Shown: positions 37,985 to 48,442 of the stretch, piece by piece
Layout of the letters: every line of letters starts with the position of its first letter
Numbering within the stretch: position 1 is the stretch's first letter
Assembly: GCA_965153355.1 (NCBI GenBank)
Contig: OZ231127.1
Location: forward strand, 81,282,001 to 81,346,000
DNA from: Flaccisagitta enflata
Taxonomy: Eukaryota; Chaetognatha; Sagittoidea; Aphragmophora
Length of the DNA: 64,000 nt
Reading direction: 5' to 3'
Translations under genes and position numbers: made by a program
Notes under the pieces: generated by a model
What the model was told of the DNA's origin: nothing
Databases searched by the model: none
Seen by the model: the letters and a program-made list of their open reading frames with translations, nothing else

Positions 37985-38120
37985 GGAGAAGACGAAGGAG
38001 AAGAAGAAGAAGAAGAAGAAGAAGAAGAAGAAAAAGAAAAAGAAAAAGAAAAAGAAAAAGAAAAAGAAAAAGAAAAAGAAGAAGTAGAAGAAGAAGAAGA
38101 AGAAGAAGAAGAAGAAGAAG

Positions 38121-38152
<32 letters not shown>

Positions 38153-38195
38153 GTAGAAGAAGAAGAAGAAGAAGAAGAAGAAGAAGAAGAAGGAG
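37985..38195. repeat. (GAA)n / (AAAAAG)n purine tract
   Basis: About 210 bp of uninterrupted purines on the plus strand apart from a few T, with AGAAGA and AAAGAA subtypes. Confidence 0.95.
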
Positions 38196-38378
38196 AGTTA
38201 TCCCGGAGCGGGAGGAAGGCGAGGGAGGAGGAGGGAGTGGGCGGAGAAGAGGAAGAGAGTGAAATTCTTCCTCTCTAACTCCTCGGCGAGCTTCGCTTCC
38301 ATTGTTTCTTCATCACTGGCATTCGCGAGAAAGTCGGTGAGGACTCGGTCAAGGAAATAGGCCGCTCGGGGGAAAGGC

Positions 38379-38504
<126 letters not shown>

Positions 38505-38521
38505 AACTCTCTTCGTCAACA

Positions 38522-38873
38522 ATAGTCAATAATATTAACAATGCCTACGTACGCAAACCACTAAACGAATTAAAAAACCTTAGTAAAAATGAGACTAGAA
38601 CCTTAATGATGGCGCGGTATGGAATGCTCCAATGTGGCAAAAATTACGGAGGTAGCATGCAAAATCTATGCCCAGACTGTAATTGTCTTGATGATGAAAA
38701 TCACAGACTAAATTTTTGCCCCAAATGGAGTGAAAATAACCAGGTCAATACTTGTGATACGATTAGTTTTGAATCTATCTATTCCAATGATGAAAATGTC
38801 TTAAAAACTATCATCCCAGTTGTCGAAAAATTATGGAATACAAAAACTGGTCATGGTAAAATGAATGTATGCA
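38522..38873 (+). pseudogene. LINE (non-LTR retrotransposon) C-terminal fragment, part 1
   Basis: Open from 38522 without a start codon. It contains a CCHC zinc-knuckle CPDCNCLDDENHRLNFC (C-x2-C-x7-H-x4-C), a spacing and position typical of the region after the reverse transcriptase in several LINE clades, preceded by an LMMARYGMLQC-like segment. The 5' part (endonuclease and RT) is missing, so the copy is 5'-truncated, as is usual for LINEs. The frame is broken after GTATGC by the 1.6-kb insertion at 38874-40470 and resumes at 40471. Clade not determined. Confidence 0.7.
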
Positions 38874-39495
38874 GACAGGAGACAACGCCCCTCGCGACCT
38901 CTCACGCTGATAAGGTAGAACTAGGAAAACATAAGATCTCGTTCTGAGCCTAGAGGTTGAGTAAGGTAGCAATTTTTGAGTCGGCTCCTTAGCTGAAGTG
39001 CTGATGAGTGGATTGAAAGAGTTTTTGGACTTAGATTATAGAATTTGACTGCAAAAAACTCAATTGGAAGTAATATACGATATTTATGCAAATTTGGTCA
39101 AAAAGTAGTGGAGTTGGCTTGAGGACAATATTAGGAAAAAACAAACTGGTGGATTTGGATTTCTTTAGCCCAAATCCCTTAAGTAACATCTAATAAGCAT
39201 AACTCAAGTTCAGGATACCTTGGGAAAATTCATTTTTTGGATATATTGATGATAGATTTGGGGTTGTCAAGCTTCAAAAATCCATATTTGACAAGGTAGT
39301 GGTAGGTAAAAGGGGTAAATTGGTCATTTTGTAGGCAGTTCAGCCCAAAATTCCCTTTTTTAGTCAAAGTACAATGTTCAAGGAGGATGCACACCAAAAA
39401 TCATCAATGTGGTTGCATTTTTACAACTGTGACACAGCTTTGAAAATGCTCAAAATACCCCCTAATGTTTCAGACTCAGCCTATTGTCTCCCTTC
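38874..39495 (+). repeat. 622-bp terminal direct repeat, left
   Basis: Visible differences from the right copy are CTCGTTCT/CTCATTCT, GTAAGG/GTAAAG and CAACTGTG/CAACGGTG, suggesting recent insertion. Its right flank is TTATAAGAG. Confidence 0.9.
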
Positions 39496-39848
39496 TTATA
39501 AGAGAATCTTGATAGTATCAAACCTGTATTTTTTGGCTTGTTTGTTTATTTTTTGACTAGGTAAGCATGCTAACATGTAAACAAGTTAAAAATACCTTTA
39601 AAACCATTCATAGAACCCAAAATTTGAGAAAAATCCACCAAATAAGGCTTAAATTCTCCTTAATTTTAACCTTCTTAAAATAAGAGCAAAATAGGGGTTT
39701 TTCAAGCCATTTTTGACCTGTTTTGGGCCTAGTATGTCTAGCAAATGGCCCCAATCTTGTTTTTGAGCATTCTAAGTTTTCTTTTTCTCAGTTTCTGATG
39801 GTTTCAGATCAGTTTTTCAAAATATGTATAGTGACCCCCTCTTAATAA

Positions 39849-40470
39849 GACAGGAGACAACGCCCCTCGCGACCTCTCACGCTGATAAGGTAGAACTAGG
39901 AAAACATAAGATCTCATTCTGAGCCTAGAGGTTGAGTAAAGTAGCAATTTTTGAGTCGGCTCCTTAGCTGAAGTGCTGATGAGTGGATTGAAAGAGTTTT
40001 TGGACTTAGATTATAGAATTTGACTGCAAAAAACTCAATTGGAAGTAATATACGATATTTATGCAAATTTGGTCAAAAAGTAGTGGAGTTGGCTTGAGGA
40101 CAATATTAGGAAAAAACAAACTGGTGGATTTGGATTTCTTTAGCCCAAATCCCTTAAGTAACATCTAATAAGCATAACTCAAGTTCAGGATACCTTGGGA
40201 AAATTCATTTTTTGGATATATTGATGATAGATTTGGGGTTGTCAAGCTTCAAAAATCCATATTTGACAAGGTAGTGGTAGGTAAAAGGGGTAAATTGGTC
40301 ATTTTGTAGGCAGTTCAGCCCAAAATTCCCTTTTTTAGTCAAAGTACAATGTTCAAGGAGGATGCACACCAAAAATCATCAATGTGGTTGCATTTTTACA
40401 ACGGTGACACAGCTTTGAAAATGCTCAAAATACCCCCTAATGTTTCAGACTCAGCCTATTGTCTCCCTTC
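39849..40470 (+). repeat. 622-bp terminal direct repeat, right
   Basis: Same length as the left copy. Its left flank CTCTTAATAA is nearly the inverse of TTATAAGAG that follows the left copy, so the 353-bp middle also has short inverted ends. Confidence 0.9.
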
Positions 40471-40518
40471 TGCAATGGTACCGAGTAAGTTAATTAAAAA
40501 AAAAAAAAAAAAAAAAAA
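40471..40518 (+). pseudogene. LINE fragment part 2: stop codon and poly(A) tail
   Basis: Removing the insertion and one TGCA joins the frame as V-C-N-G-T-E, then TAA at 40486-40488, followed within 8 bp by A23 (40496-40518). An ORF ending almost directly at poly(A) supports a genuine LINE 3' terminus. Confidence 0.75.
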
Positions 40519-40802
40519 TTTTTATTCAGAACCCGTTTCCTTACTGAAAGAATTTGTTCAGAGACAAAACAATCCATTCTCAGCCCGCTCGGTACCCTTG
40601 TACTTAAATTTGTAATCAATTATTGCTGAGCAAAGAAACGTGTACTACAAGCGCCCTTGTATATATCTCTTGAAAGCAGGATCACCTGTACTTATTTATT
40701 GAACAACTGAACTATTTATTATGGTACATTTGTACTGCTCGAACAATTTGACAATTGTTAATGTGTTAATCACGTAATGAGCAATTATACAAATCACAAA
40801 AA

Positions 40803-40809
<7 letters not shown>

Positions 40810-40897
<88 letters not shown>
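40810..40897. repeat. (TC)n microsatellite
   Basis: About 88 bp of pure TC. Confidence 0.95.
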
Positions 40898-40899
<2 letters not shown>

Positions 40900-40996
40900 C
40901 AACGCCGCCTCATCATCCAATGCAGCACCAATCCCGCTGCTTATAGACAAATTTCCATCCATCAAAATAAGGCCAAGTAATGTCCAACATGATGAA

Positions 40997-40997
40997 C

Positions 40998-41088
<91 letters not shown>
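40997..41088. repeat. (GAT)n array
   Basis: About 30 ATG/GAT triplets, read as poly-Met or poly-Ser/Ile. Confidence 0.95.
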
Positions 41089-41089
<1 letters not shown>

Positions 41090-41229
41090 GATGATGGATT
41101 TCCAAAAGAAAGATAGATGGATGAGCTATGTTGTGAGTTGTGACAGTTATGGTGAGGGCAGGGAGACAAGTGCAGTGATTCAGTGAAGCAACATTTTTCC
41201 CAGATATGCAGTGTTTTGATCGATGCTAT

Positions 41230-41230
<1 letters not shown>

Positions 41231-41263
<33 letters not shown>
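41231..41263. repeat. (GA)n microsatellite
   Basis: Short GA array followed by a GACAGACA stretch to about 41325. Confidence 0.85.
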
Positions 41264-41268
<5 letters not shown>

Positions 41269-41344
41269 TTGATCAGATTGAGAGAGACCGAGACTGACAG
41301 GCAGACAGACACACAGACAGACACAGGCAAAACCCCACAGGATA

Positions 41345-41417
41345 AGCTGAGCCAATCATTCATCCATTCATTCATTCATTCATTCATTCATTCATTCATT
41401 CATTCATTCATTCATTC
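41345..41417. repeat. (CATT)n microsatellite
   Basis: About 17 units of TTCA. Confidence 0.95.
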
Positions 41418-41419
41418 TT

Positions 41420-42070
41420 AAAAAAACAATGAAACTGCTTCAGAAACCTACACATCGTGTTTCTGCTTATAGCATCATCATGCTTTGAATAAGATACAGA
41501 GAAAATCCAAATTTAAAGGGAATGGAGAATATTCGTTCATTCAATCATTCATCTATTCACTTATTTATTTTCATCATCATTTTTAATCCACAAGGCACTC
41601 ATCTGGGCCAAGCATAGGAGAAACCTCAGAAAACCCATTGCATACGTGAAGCTCATATTGTCTTAACTTTGCCAAGATTAGATTTTTCTTTCAAATTTTT
41701 TTTCTTCTGGGTTGAGAAAAGTATGTCACGCCACAGGATAAAGAGAAAGAAAGTGCTCATTATTGCAGATGTCTTGCTTGTTAAGATCATTTTTTTTCTT
41801 TTAAGAGCTAAAAATTATTTTGAAATGAGTAAACAAAATCAATTCACGTGACATATTGTGATTTTTTACTTTATCTAAACTGTACCTCTGTTATCTATCA
41901 CTAAATAATTTTGTGTAAAACCCCAAACGCTTCAATGTCAGACATCATTTTGTTCTTTATTGTTATTATGGAAACCAAAAGAGACTCAAATTACATCCAG
42001 GTTTGGGCCCATACGGAACCGAATGTTGTGGCTCATATTTTGGCCCATACATGCCCGAATTGAGCCTGAA
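41420..42070. other. Unique intergenic sequence
   Basis: AT-rich, no supported feature. Confidence 0.4.
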
Positions 42071-42075
42071 GAAAA

Positions 42076-42178
42076 CAAGGCCAGATACACAGCAAGCGAG
42101 TCGCGGATGGTTGGGCAGGAGCAGCAATGCAAAAATTACTTGGAATTCAGAATTGCAACAGACAGAGGGACCGACCAT

Positions 42179-42185
<7 letters not shown>
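42076..42185 (+). mobile_element. HTS element, 3' end replaced by (GA)n
   Basis: Begins CAAGGCCAGATACACAGC after AAAA, has the 5' motif GAGTCGCGGATGGTTGGGCA and the GAGCAGCAATG block, and reaches GACCGACCATC before running into the GA array; no tail hairpin remains. Confidence 0.7.

Positions 42186-42269
<84 letters not shown>
42183..42269. repeat. (GA)n microsatellite
   Basis: About 86 bp of pure GA. Confidence 0.95.
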
Positions 42270-42270
<1 letters not shown>

Positions 42271-42487
42271 CAGACAGAAAGAAAACTTGGTCATCCCGAG
42301 TGTTATATATTGTGTCGCGAGAGCTCGATCCTTCCTCGGCGAGGATTCATGAGCTAGTTGACCTCAACTTCTGGTTGCTCTCTTGCCACTCCATGGGATT
42401 CTCAATTGGCCCAGAGAGTATCTCGTCGTGCTCTCTCTCACTCTCGAGAGTGCTATCTCGCTCTCTTCTCGACGAGGACAATATAGG

Positions 42488-42642
42488 AGAAGAAGAAGAA
42501 GAAGAAGAAGAAGAAGAAGAAGAAGAAGAAGAAGAAGAAGAAGAAGAAGAAGAAGAAGAAGAAGAAGAAGAAGAAGAAGAAGAAGAAGAAGAAGAAGAAG
42601 AAGAAGAAGAAGAAGAAGAAGAAGAAGAAGAAGAAGAAGAAG

Positions 42643-42673
<31 letters not shown>

Positions 42674-42726
42674 GGAAGAAGAAGAAGAAGAAGAAGAAGA
42701 AGAAGAAGAAGAAGAAGAAGAAGAAG

Positions 42727-42758
<32 letters not shown>

Positions 42759-42790
42759 GAAGAAGTAGAAGAAGAAAAAGTAGAAGAAGA
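42488..42790. repeat. (GAA)n expanded array
   Basis: About 95-100 GAA triplets with single GTG and GTA interruptions. Homopurine, and the longest GAA array in the window. Confidence 0.95.
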
Positions 42791-42959
42791 GGGGGAGGCG
42801 CAAAGATGCGGATGACGCAGATGATCTCCCATTGAAGAGGGATGATTGCACAGAATTAAGTTTTGTCTAAGGGCTTTTTTTTGTCAGGATCTAAACATTG
42901 CCGAACGCCAGGTAATGTTCATGCCCAGCATAAAGAACGAGGACGTAGAAATCTGCGAA

Positions 42960-43140
42960 CAAGGTCGGATGTGCAGATCAGCTTTATGCTTTGATTTACA
43001 GATCAGTCGCGCATGATTGGGTAGGGGCAGAGATGCTCAAAAATAATTTAAACAAACGCTGTAACAGACAGACAGACAGATCAATGGACCGACGAACAGA
43101 CAAATCGACAGATTTATGGACACCTTAAAAAGCATATAGA
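42960..43140 (+). mobile_element. HTS element, decayed
   Basis: Begins CAAGGTCGGATGTGCAGATC, motif CAGTCGCGCATGATTGGGTA, GGGGCAGAGATGC block, then a GACA/GACC tract (43069-43115). The tail (CACCTTAAAAAGCATATAG) has lost its stem. Confidence 0.6.
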
Positions 43141-43189
43141 CGTCCGTAATCAAAGTGAAAAGATAAAAAAACATGCATATTGATAGCAT

Positions 43190-43376
43190 GACTCAATGTC
43201 ATCAGGAAGCGCTCAGAATGGACTAAGTGTCATTAGCAAGCGCATAGAATAGACTCAGTGTCATTCGCAAGAGTTTAGCATGGACTGAGTGTCATAAGCA
43301 AACGCACATCATGAACTCAGTGTGATCAGTAAATGCAACGGATGGACTCGGTTTCATTAGCAAACGTACAGCATGG
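43190..43376. repeat. 31-bp minisatellite, left part
   Basis: GGACTCAGTGTCATTAGCAA recurs at exactly 31-bp spacing (anchors about 43221, 43252, 43283, 43314, 43345). Interrupted at 43377 by a hAT-like MITE. Confidence 0.85.
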
Positions 43377-43502
43377 CAGGCCCGGCCTGAGGGGGAGTCA
43401 CCCCCATCTAAGATGGGGGGCTAGGGATAGGGGGCAAGAGGTGGAGGGGGGCCCGGCCAAGGGGACTAGTAGAGGGGCCCGCCATTTCTCTAGCCGGGCC
43501 TG
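43377..43502. mobile_element. 126-bp hAT-like MITE in a minisatellite
   Basis: The 8-bp duplication CAGCATGG is exact (43369-43376 and 43503-43510). The terminal repeats CAGGCCCGGC / GCCGGGCCTG are perfect over 10 bp. GC-rich interior, no frame. Confidence 0.9.
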
Positions 43503-43535
43503 CAGCATGGACTCGATGTCATCAGCAAACGTACC
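43503..43535. repeat. 31-bp minisatellite, right part
   Basis: The array resumes with ACTCGATGTCATCAGCAAAC directly after the MITE. Confidence 0.8.
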
Positions 43536-43797
43536 CAATTCTGAGAATTATGAATTATTAAACGACAAATCACAGAGAAAGAAAACGAGTTTTTTCTTTC
43601 TTTTCTTTTTCCTTTTTATGTTTCTCCTCTTTTTATTCTCTCTTTTTTTTTTTTTTTTTTTCATTTGACTCATATTCCCCGCGTGAATAGCAGATTTAGA
43701 GGCTCATGAAGGACATGAAGGGTTAACTGGGTTACTACGATGACGAGGACGTCGAAGAAGATTTAATCCTTAACGGAAGTGCGCGGAGAATAAACTT

Positions 43798-43912
43798 ACG
43801 GCGTCGTTATCGTCGTCGTTATCGTCGTCGTTATCGTCGTCGTTATCGTCGTTGTTATCGTCGTCGTTATCGTCGTCGTCATCGCCTATGTCGTCGTCAT
43901 TGTCGTTGCTAA
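43798..43912. repeat. (GTCGTCGTTATC)n triplet-phase array
   Basis: 12-bp higher-order unit of GTC/GTT/ATC triplets, about eight copies. Confidence 0.9.
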
Positions 43913-43934
43913 ATTGGCTTCAATGATAATTCCA

Positions 43935-44265
<331 letters not shown>

Positions 44266-44271
44266 GGAGGT

Positions 44272-44398
44272 CACATGGGTGATGGACTGATGATGATGGA
44301 GGGGGTGTCATAAGTGATGGACTGATGGTGTCGAAAAGGGTGACATAGGGGATGGACTGATGGTGACAAAGGAAGTGACATGGGTACAGACTGATGGT
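44272..44398. repeat. 35-bp minisatellite, left part
   Basis: Four diverged units containing GTGATGGACTGATGGTG, continuous with the array at 45456-47330 before the hAT-like insertion. Confidence 0.85.
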
Positions 44399-44406
44399 GA
44401 CATAGG

Positions 44407-44946
44407 CAAGCCCGGGCGATTCTGCATTTTCTATACAATACAATACACTATACAATATTTCAAAGTATTGGGCCAATACAATACAATACCAATACAATAC
44501 AATACTTTTAAAAATTGTATACAATACTTAACAATATTATGCTTAAGTTGCTTTAAAATTTTTTTCAGTAGTTTTTTATAAACAAATGGACTATATAAAT
44601 CTTATTCTTATTTTTAATGTATGAAAAAAACTTCTTTGCTTCTTTTTGTCTATTGGTGTCTCTTTTTCTCTATTTCTCTCTCTCTTTCTCTGTCTGGCTG
44701 TCTGTCTATCTGTCTGTCTGTCTGCGTTTCTGGCTGTCCTTGTCTGTCTGTTTCTGTCTGTCTCTGTCTGTCTATTACTGTCTGTGTCTGTTTGTCTGTT
44801 TATGTTTGTCTGTTTATGTTTGTCTCTGTCTGTTTGATGTCTATTTCTGTCTGTTTGTTTCTGTCTGTCTGTTTGTCTTTCTCTGTCTGTCTGTATCTGT
44901 CTTTCTGATATTGTCTGTCTGTCTGTTTATTTGTCTGTCTATTTGA

Positions 44947-45041
<95 letters not shown>

Positions 45042-45447
45042 AATCTCTCTATCTAAATCTATAAAAAAAGTACTTCCTGTAAAATCAATCTCCTTCAGTC
45101 ACCTGTATTCACTGGCCAACGATTACCTCTTAAGCAAAAGACCAGAAAATAGATCTCCTTCAGTCACCTGTTTTCACTTGCAGAGGATTAAATCTTGAAG
45201 GACAAAAGACCAAAAAATCAATCTTCTTTTTCTTTTTAACTTTTTTTCATCATGTACTTCATATTTTTTTTTCCATATTACTATTTTACTTTTTTTTTCT
45301 TTAACTTTTTACTATTTTTACAAAAAAATTGTTATAAATTGTATTGTATTGGGAAATTCACAATATACAGAGTAAGTATTGGGTAAACCCAATACTTAAG
45401 AATATTGTAAACCCAATACAATACCCAATACGTATCGCCCGGCCTTG
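44407..45447. mobile_element. 1,041-bp hAT-like element splitting the 35-bp minisatellite
   Basis: The 8-bp duplication GACATAGG is exact (44399-44406 and 45448-45455). The terminal repeats CAAGCCCGGGCGAT and (complement) CAAGGCCGGGCGAT match at 13 of 14. Subterminal regions are dense in CAATAC/GTATTG words in inverted arrangement. The interior holds CTGT and TC arrays (44695-45040) and a pair of direct repeats (AGTCACCTGTATTCACT and AGTCACCTGTTTTCACT). No transposase. Confidence 0.9.
44957..45040. repeat. (TC)n microsatellite
   Basis: Inside the hAT-like element. Confidence 0.95.
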
Positions 45448-45455
45448 GACATAGG

Positions 45456-47330
45456 TTGTGACGTGGGTGGTTGACTATGGTGACGGAGAGGGTGATATGA
45501 GTGATGGACTGATGATGATGGAGGGGGCGACATGAGTGATGGACTGATGGTGACATAGGGGATGACATGAGTGATGCAGTGATAGTGACGGAGGAGGTGA
45601 CATGCGTGATGGACTGATGATGATGGAGGGGGCGACATGAGTGATGGACTGATGGTGTCAGTGGAGGTGACATGAGTGATGGACTGATGGTGACAGAGGA
45701 GGTGACATGAGTGATGGACTGATGGTGACAAAGGGGGTGACATGAGTGATGCAGTGATAGTGACAGAGGAGGTGACATGAGTGATGGACTGATAGTGACA
45801 GAGGGGGTGACATCAGTGATGCAGTGATAGTGACCGCGGGGATGACATGAGTGATGGACTGATGGTGACAGAGGAGGTGACATGAGTGATGGACTGATGG
45901 TGACAGAGGAGGTGACATGAGTGATGGACTGATGGTAACGTAGAGGGTGACATGAGTGATGGAGTGATAGTGACCGAGGGGATGACATGAGTAATGGACT
46001 GATGGTGACAGAGGGGGTGACATGAGTAATGGACTGATGGTGACAGAGGGGGTGACATGACTGATGGACTGATGGTGACGTAGAGGGTGACATCAGTGAT
46101 GCAGTGATAGTGACCGAGGGGATGACATGAGTGATGGACTGAGGTTGATGGAGGGGCGACATGAGTGATGGACTGATGGTGACAGAGGAGGTGACATGAG
46201 TGATGGACTGATGGTGACAGAGGAGGTGACATGAGTGATGGACTGATGGTGACAGAGGGGGTGACATGAGTGATGCAGTGATAGTGACAGAGGAGGTGAC
46301 ATGAGTGATGGACTGATGGTGACGTAGAGGGTGACAACAGTGATGCAGGGATAGTGACCGGGGGGATGACATGAGTGATGGACTGATGGTGACAGAGGGG
46401 ATGACATGGGTGATGGACTGAGGATGATGGAGGGGGCGACATGAGTGATGGACTGATGGTGTCAGTGGAGGTGACATGAGTGATGCAGCGATAGCGATCG
46501 AGGGGATGACATGAGTGATGGACTGAGGATGATGGAGGAGGCGACATGAGTGATGGATTGATGGTGACGTATAGGGTGACATCAGTGATGCAGTGATAGT
46601 GACCAAGGGGATGACATGAGTGATGGACTGAGGATGATGGAGGGGGCGACAGGAGTGATGGACTGATTGTGACAGAGAGGGGGAACATGAGTGATGGACT
46701 GATGGTGACAGAGGGGGTGACATGAGTGATGGACTGATGGTGACAGAGGGGGTGACATGAGTGATGGACTGAGGATGATGGAGGAGGCGACATGAGTGAT
46801 GGACTGATGGTGACGTAGAGGGTGACAGCAGTGATGCAATGATAGTGACCGAGGGGATGAGATGAGTGATGGACTGATGGTGACAGAGAGGGTGACATGA
46901 GTGATGGACTGATGGTGACAGAGGAGGTGACATGAGTTATGGATTGATGGTGACAGAGGAGGTGACATGAGTGATGGACTGATGGTGACAGTGGGGATGA
47001 CATGAGTGATGGACTGATGATGATGGAGGGGGCGACATGAGTGATGGACTGATGGTGACAGAGGGGGTGACATGAGTGATGGACTGATGGTGACAGAGGA
47101 GGTGACATGAGTTATGGACTGATGGTGACAGAGGGGATGACATGATGAGACTGAGGATGATGGAGGAGGCGACATGAGTGATGGACTGATGGTGACGTAG
47201 AGGGTGACAACAGTGATGCAGTGATAGTGACCGACGGGATGACATAAGTGATGGACTGATGGTGACAGAGGGGGTGACATGATTTATGGATTGATGGTGA
47301 CGAAGTGGGAGTGGTGACATCGTCTCAGGA
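45456..47330. repeat. 35-bp minisatellite, about 53 units
   Basis: GACATGAGTGATGGACTGAT followed by GGTGACAGAGGAG, spacing 35 bp. A second unit type contains GTGATGCAGTGATAGTGACC, and the two types recur in patches, giving a higher-order pattern. Because 35 is not divisible by three, and the minus strand of the unit lacks stops, frames up to 533 codons appear in all three minus phases; these are not supported as genes. Confidence 0.9.
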
Positions 47331-48131
47331 AAATCGAATGAACGTGAATGAGTGAGAATTATCGATGTTGAGGTCGAAGTTGACTCTTACCAAAAGTCGC
47401 GTCGCGGCGGGAAAATGCCAAAAGTAGGAACGTTTGCTCAGCTGTTTAAGGGATGAAGCATTATCGAAAAAAGTTGACTGAAATTTTTAATGTGCTTATA
47501 TTTTTGAATTTTATTGTTATAAATGCTTAAATAGTGATTATACTAAGTTGGTTCAGCATCATAAGACCCAAAATAACAAGATTGACCTTTTTTTGTCGCA
47601 TTAAAAATCTTCATTAATTCAGGATTAAGAATACCATGATAGAAACTTTAATTACGCGAACAAAAGTGCCTGTACTCGGCTGTACTCTTGGGGATTGAAC
47701 AATATGACAATGCTGATTGCAAATCTATCTTCAGAAAAAATTTCAATTAATCCTGAATAACGCTGTAGTTCCACAAAGTTGGCCCATTAAGATGATAAAT
47801 TTGTATTTTGGTGTCCAAGAATCGTTATAGATTTGTATAGGTTTGTATTACAGTTGTGTGCAGGTTGTCCTATACCTGTCACACTGAAATCTCAATCCTA
47901 ACCTAAAATGTCCTAGGGTTGACCTCTAGTTGACCTATACTTGTCCTAGTGTTGTCCAAGGGTTATTTTAGGAATCCTCAACATTATCTCAGACGTTCAA
48001 GGTACAGACACGAAGAATACACATATATGAAGTGTGGAGAGGGCCCAAAAGCTATAGCAGCCTCTTGATGGAGCAACCAACTTACTAAGAAACCAACCAA
48101 CAAACAAATCAATTGACCTAACATTGCATAG
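47331..48131. other. Unique intergenic sequence
   Basis: AT-rich; a local tandem of TTGACCTATACTTGTCCTAG-like words near 47865-47955. No gene. Confidence 0.4.
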
Positions 48132-48139
48132 CAACTGAC

Positions 48140-48434
48140 CAGGGGTGTGTTTAAAATCAAGTGGCATTTGATTTTATTCCCCCCCTGCATTTGATTTTCT
48201 TCCTCGCGTTGCGTCGCATAACAAAATCTTTAATTTCTTTACCCTCAAAGCTATTAAACAGTAAATTTTAGGTTTTAGTAGTGTTAGATTGTGTTGTTGT
48301 AATTATATCTTATCTTTTGGTACTGCTAAAATTGGTAAATCTTCAAAAATTTGTTTTTTTTTTTTAAGCTTTTGATTTTCTTCCCAATCTCCAAACGGGG
48401 GGGGGGGGAGAATACTCAACATTATACACGCCTG
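48140..48434. mobile_element. 295-bp hAT-like element
   Basis: Flanks CAACTGAC (48132-48139) and CAATTGAC (48435-48442) are an 8-bp duplication with one difference. The ends CAGGGGTGTGT and (complement) CAGGCGTGTAT match at 9 of 11. TTTGATTTTCTTCC words repeat inside. No frame. Confidence 0.65.
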
Positions 48435-48442
48435 CAATTGAC

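Larger units (their letters stand above)
38874..40470. mobile_element. 1,597-bp insertion with 622-bp direct terminal repeats and TGCA target duplication
   Basis: TGCA precedes (38870-38873) and follows (40471-40474) the insertion. Two 622-bp copies (38874-39495 and 39849-40470), differing at only a few visible positions, flank a 353-bp middle. The ends GACAGGAGACAA and TTGTCTCCCTTC are inverted at 10 of 12 positions. The structure resembles a TRIM (LTR element in miniature) or two MITEs acting as a composite. Against a standard LTR element, the ends are GA...TC rather than TG...CA and I see no primer-binding site. No protein frame of note. Confidence 0.85.

Noticed and set aside
38990-39020. 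CTGATGAGTGGATTGAAAGAG looks like a hammerhead core
   Set aside because: Stem II cannot form between CTGATGA and GAAA (GTGGATT is not self-complementary), and no stems I and III are apparent. It is simply part of the 622-bp repeat, so it occurs twice.
39374-40615. Repeated frames starting MFKEDAHQKSSMWLHFYN
   Set aside because: Short, part of the 622-bp direct repeats, with no domain and stops soon after; no support for coding.
42003-42851. Poly-Glu, poly-Arg and poly-Ser frames around the GAA array
   Set aside because: Homopolymer translations of a microsatellite in several frames at once; no flanking domain.
45332-47320. Open frames of 533, 431 and 232 codons with Ser/His/Pro repeats
   Set aside because: They are translations of a 35-bp minisatellite whose minus strand lacks stops in every phase; three overlapping frames read the same peptide.
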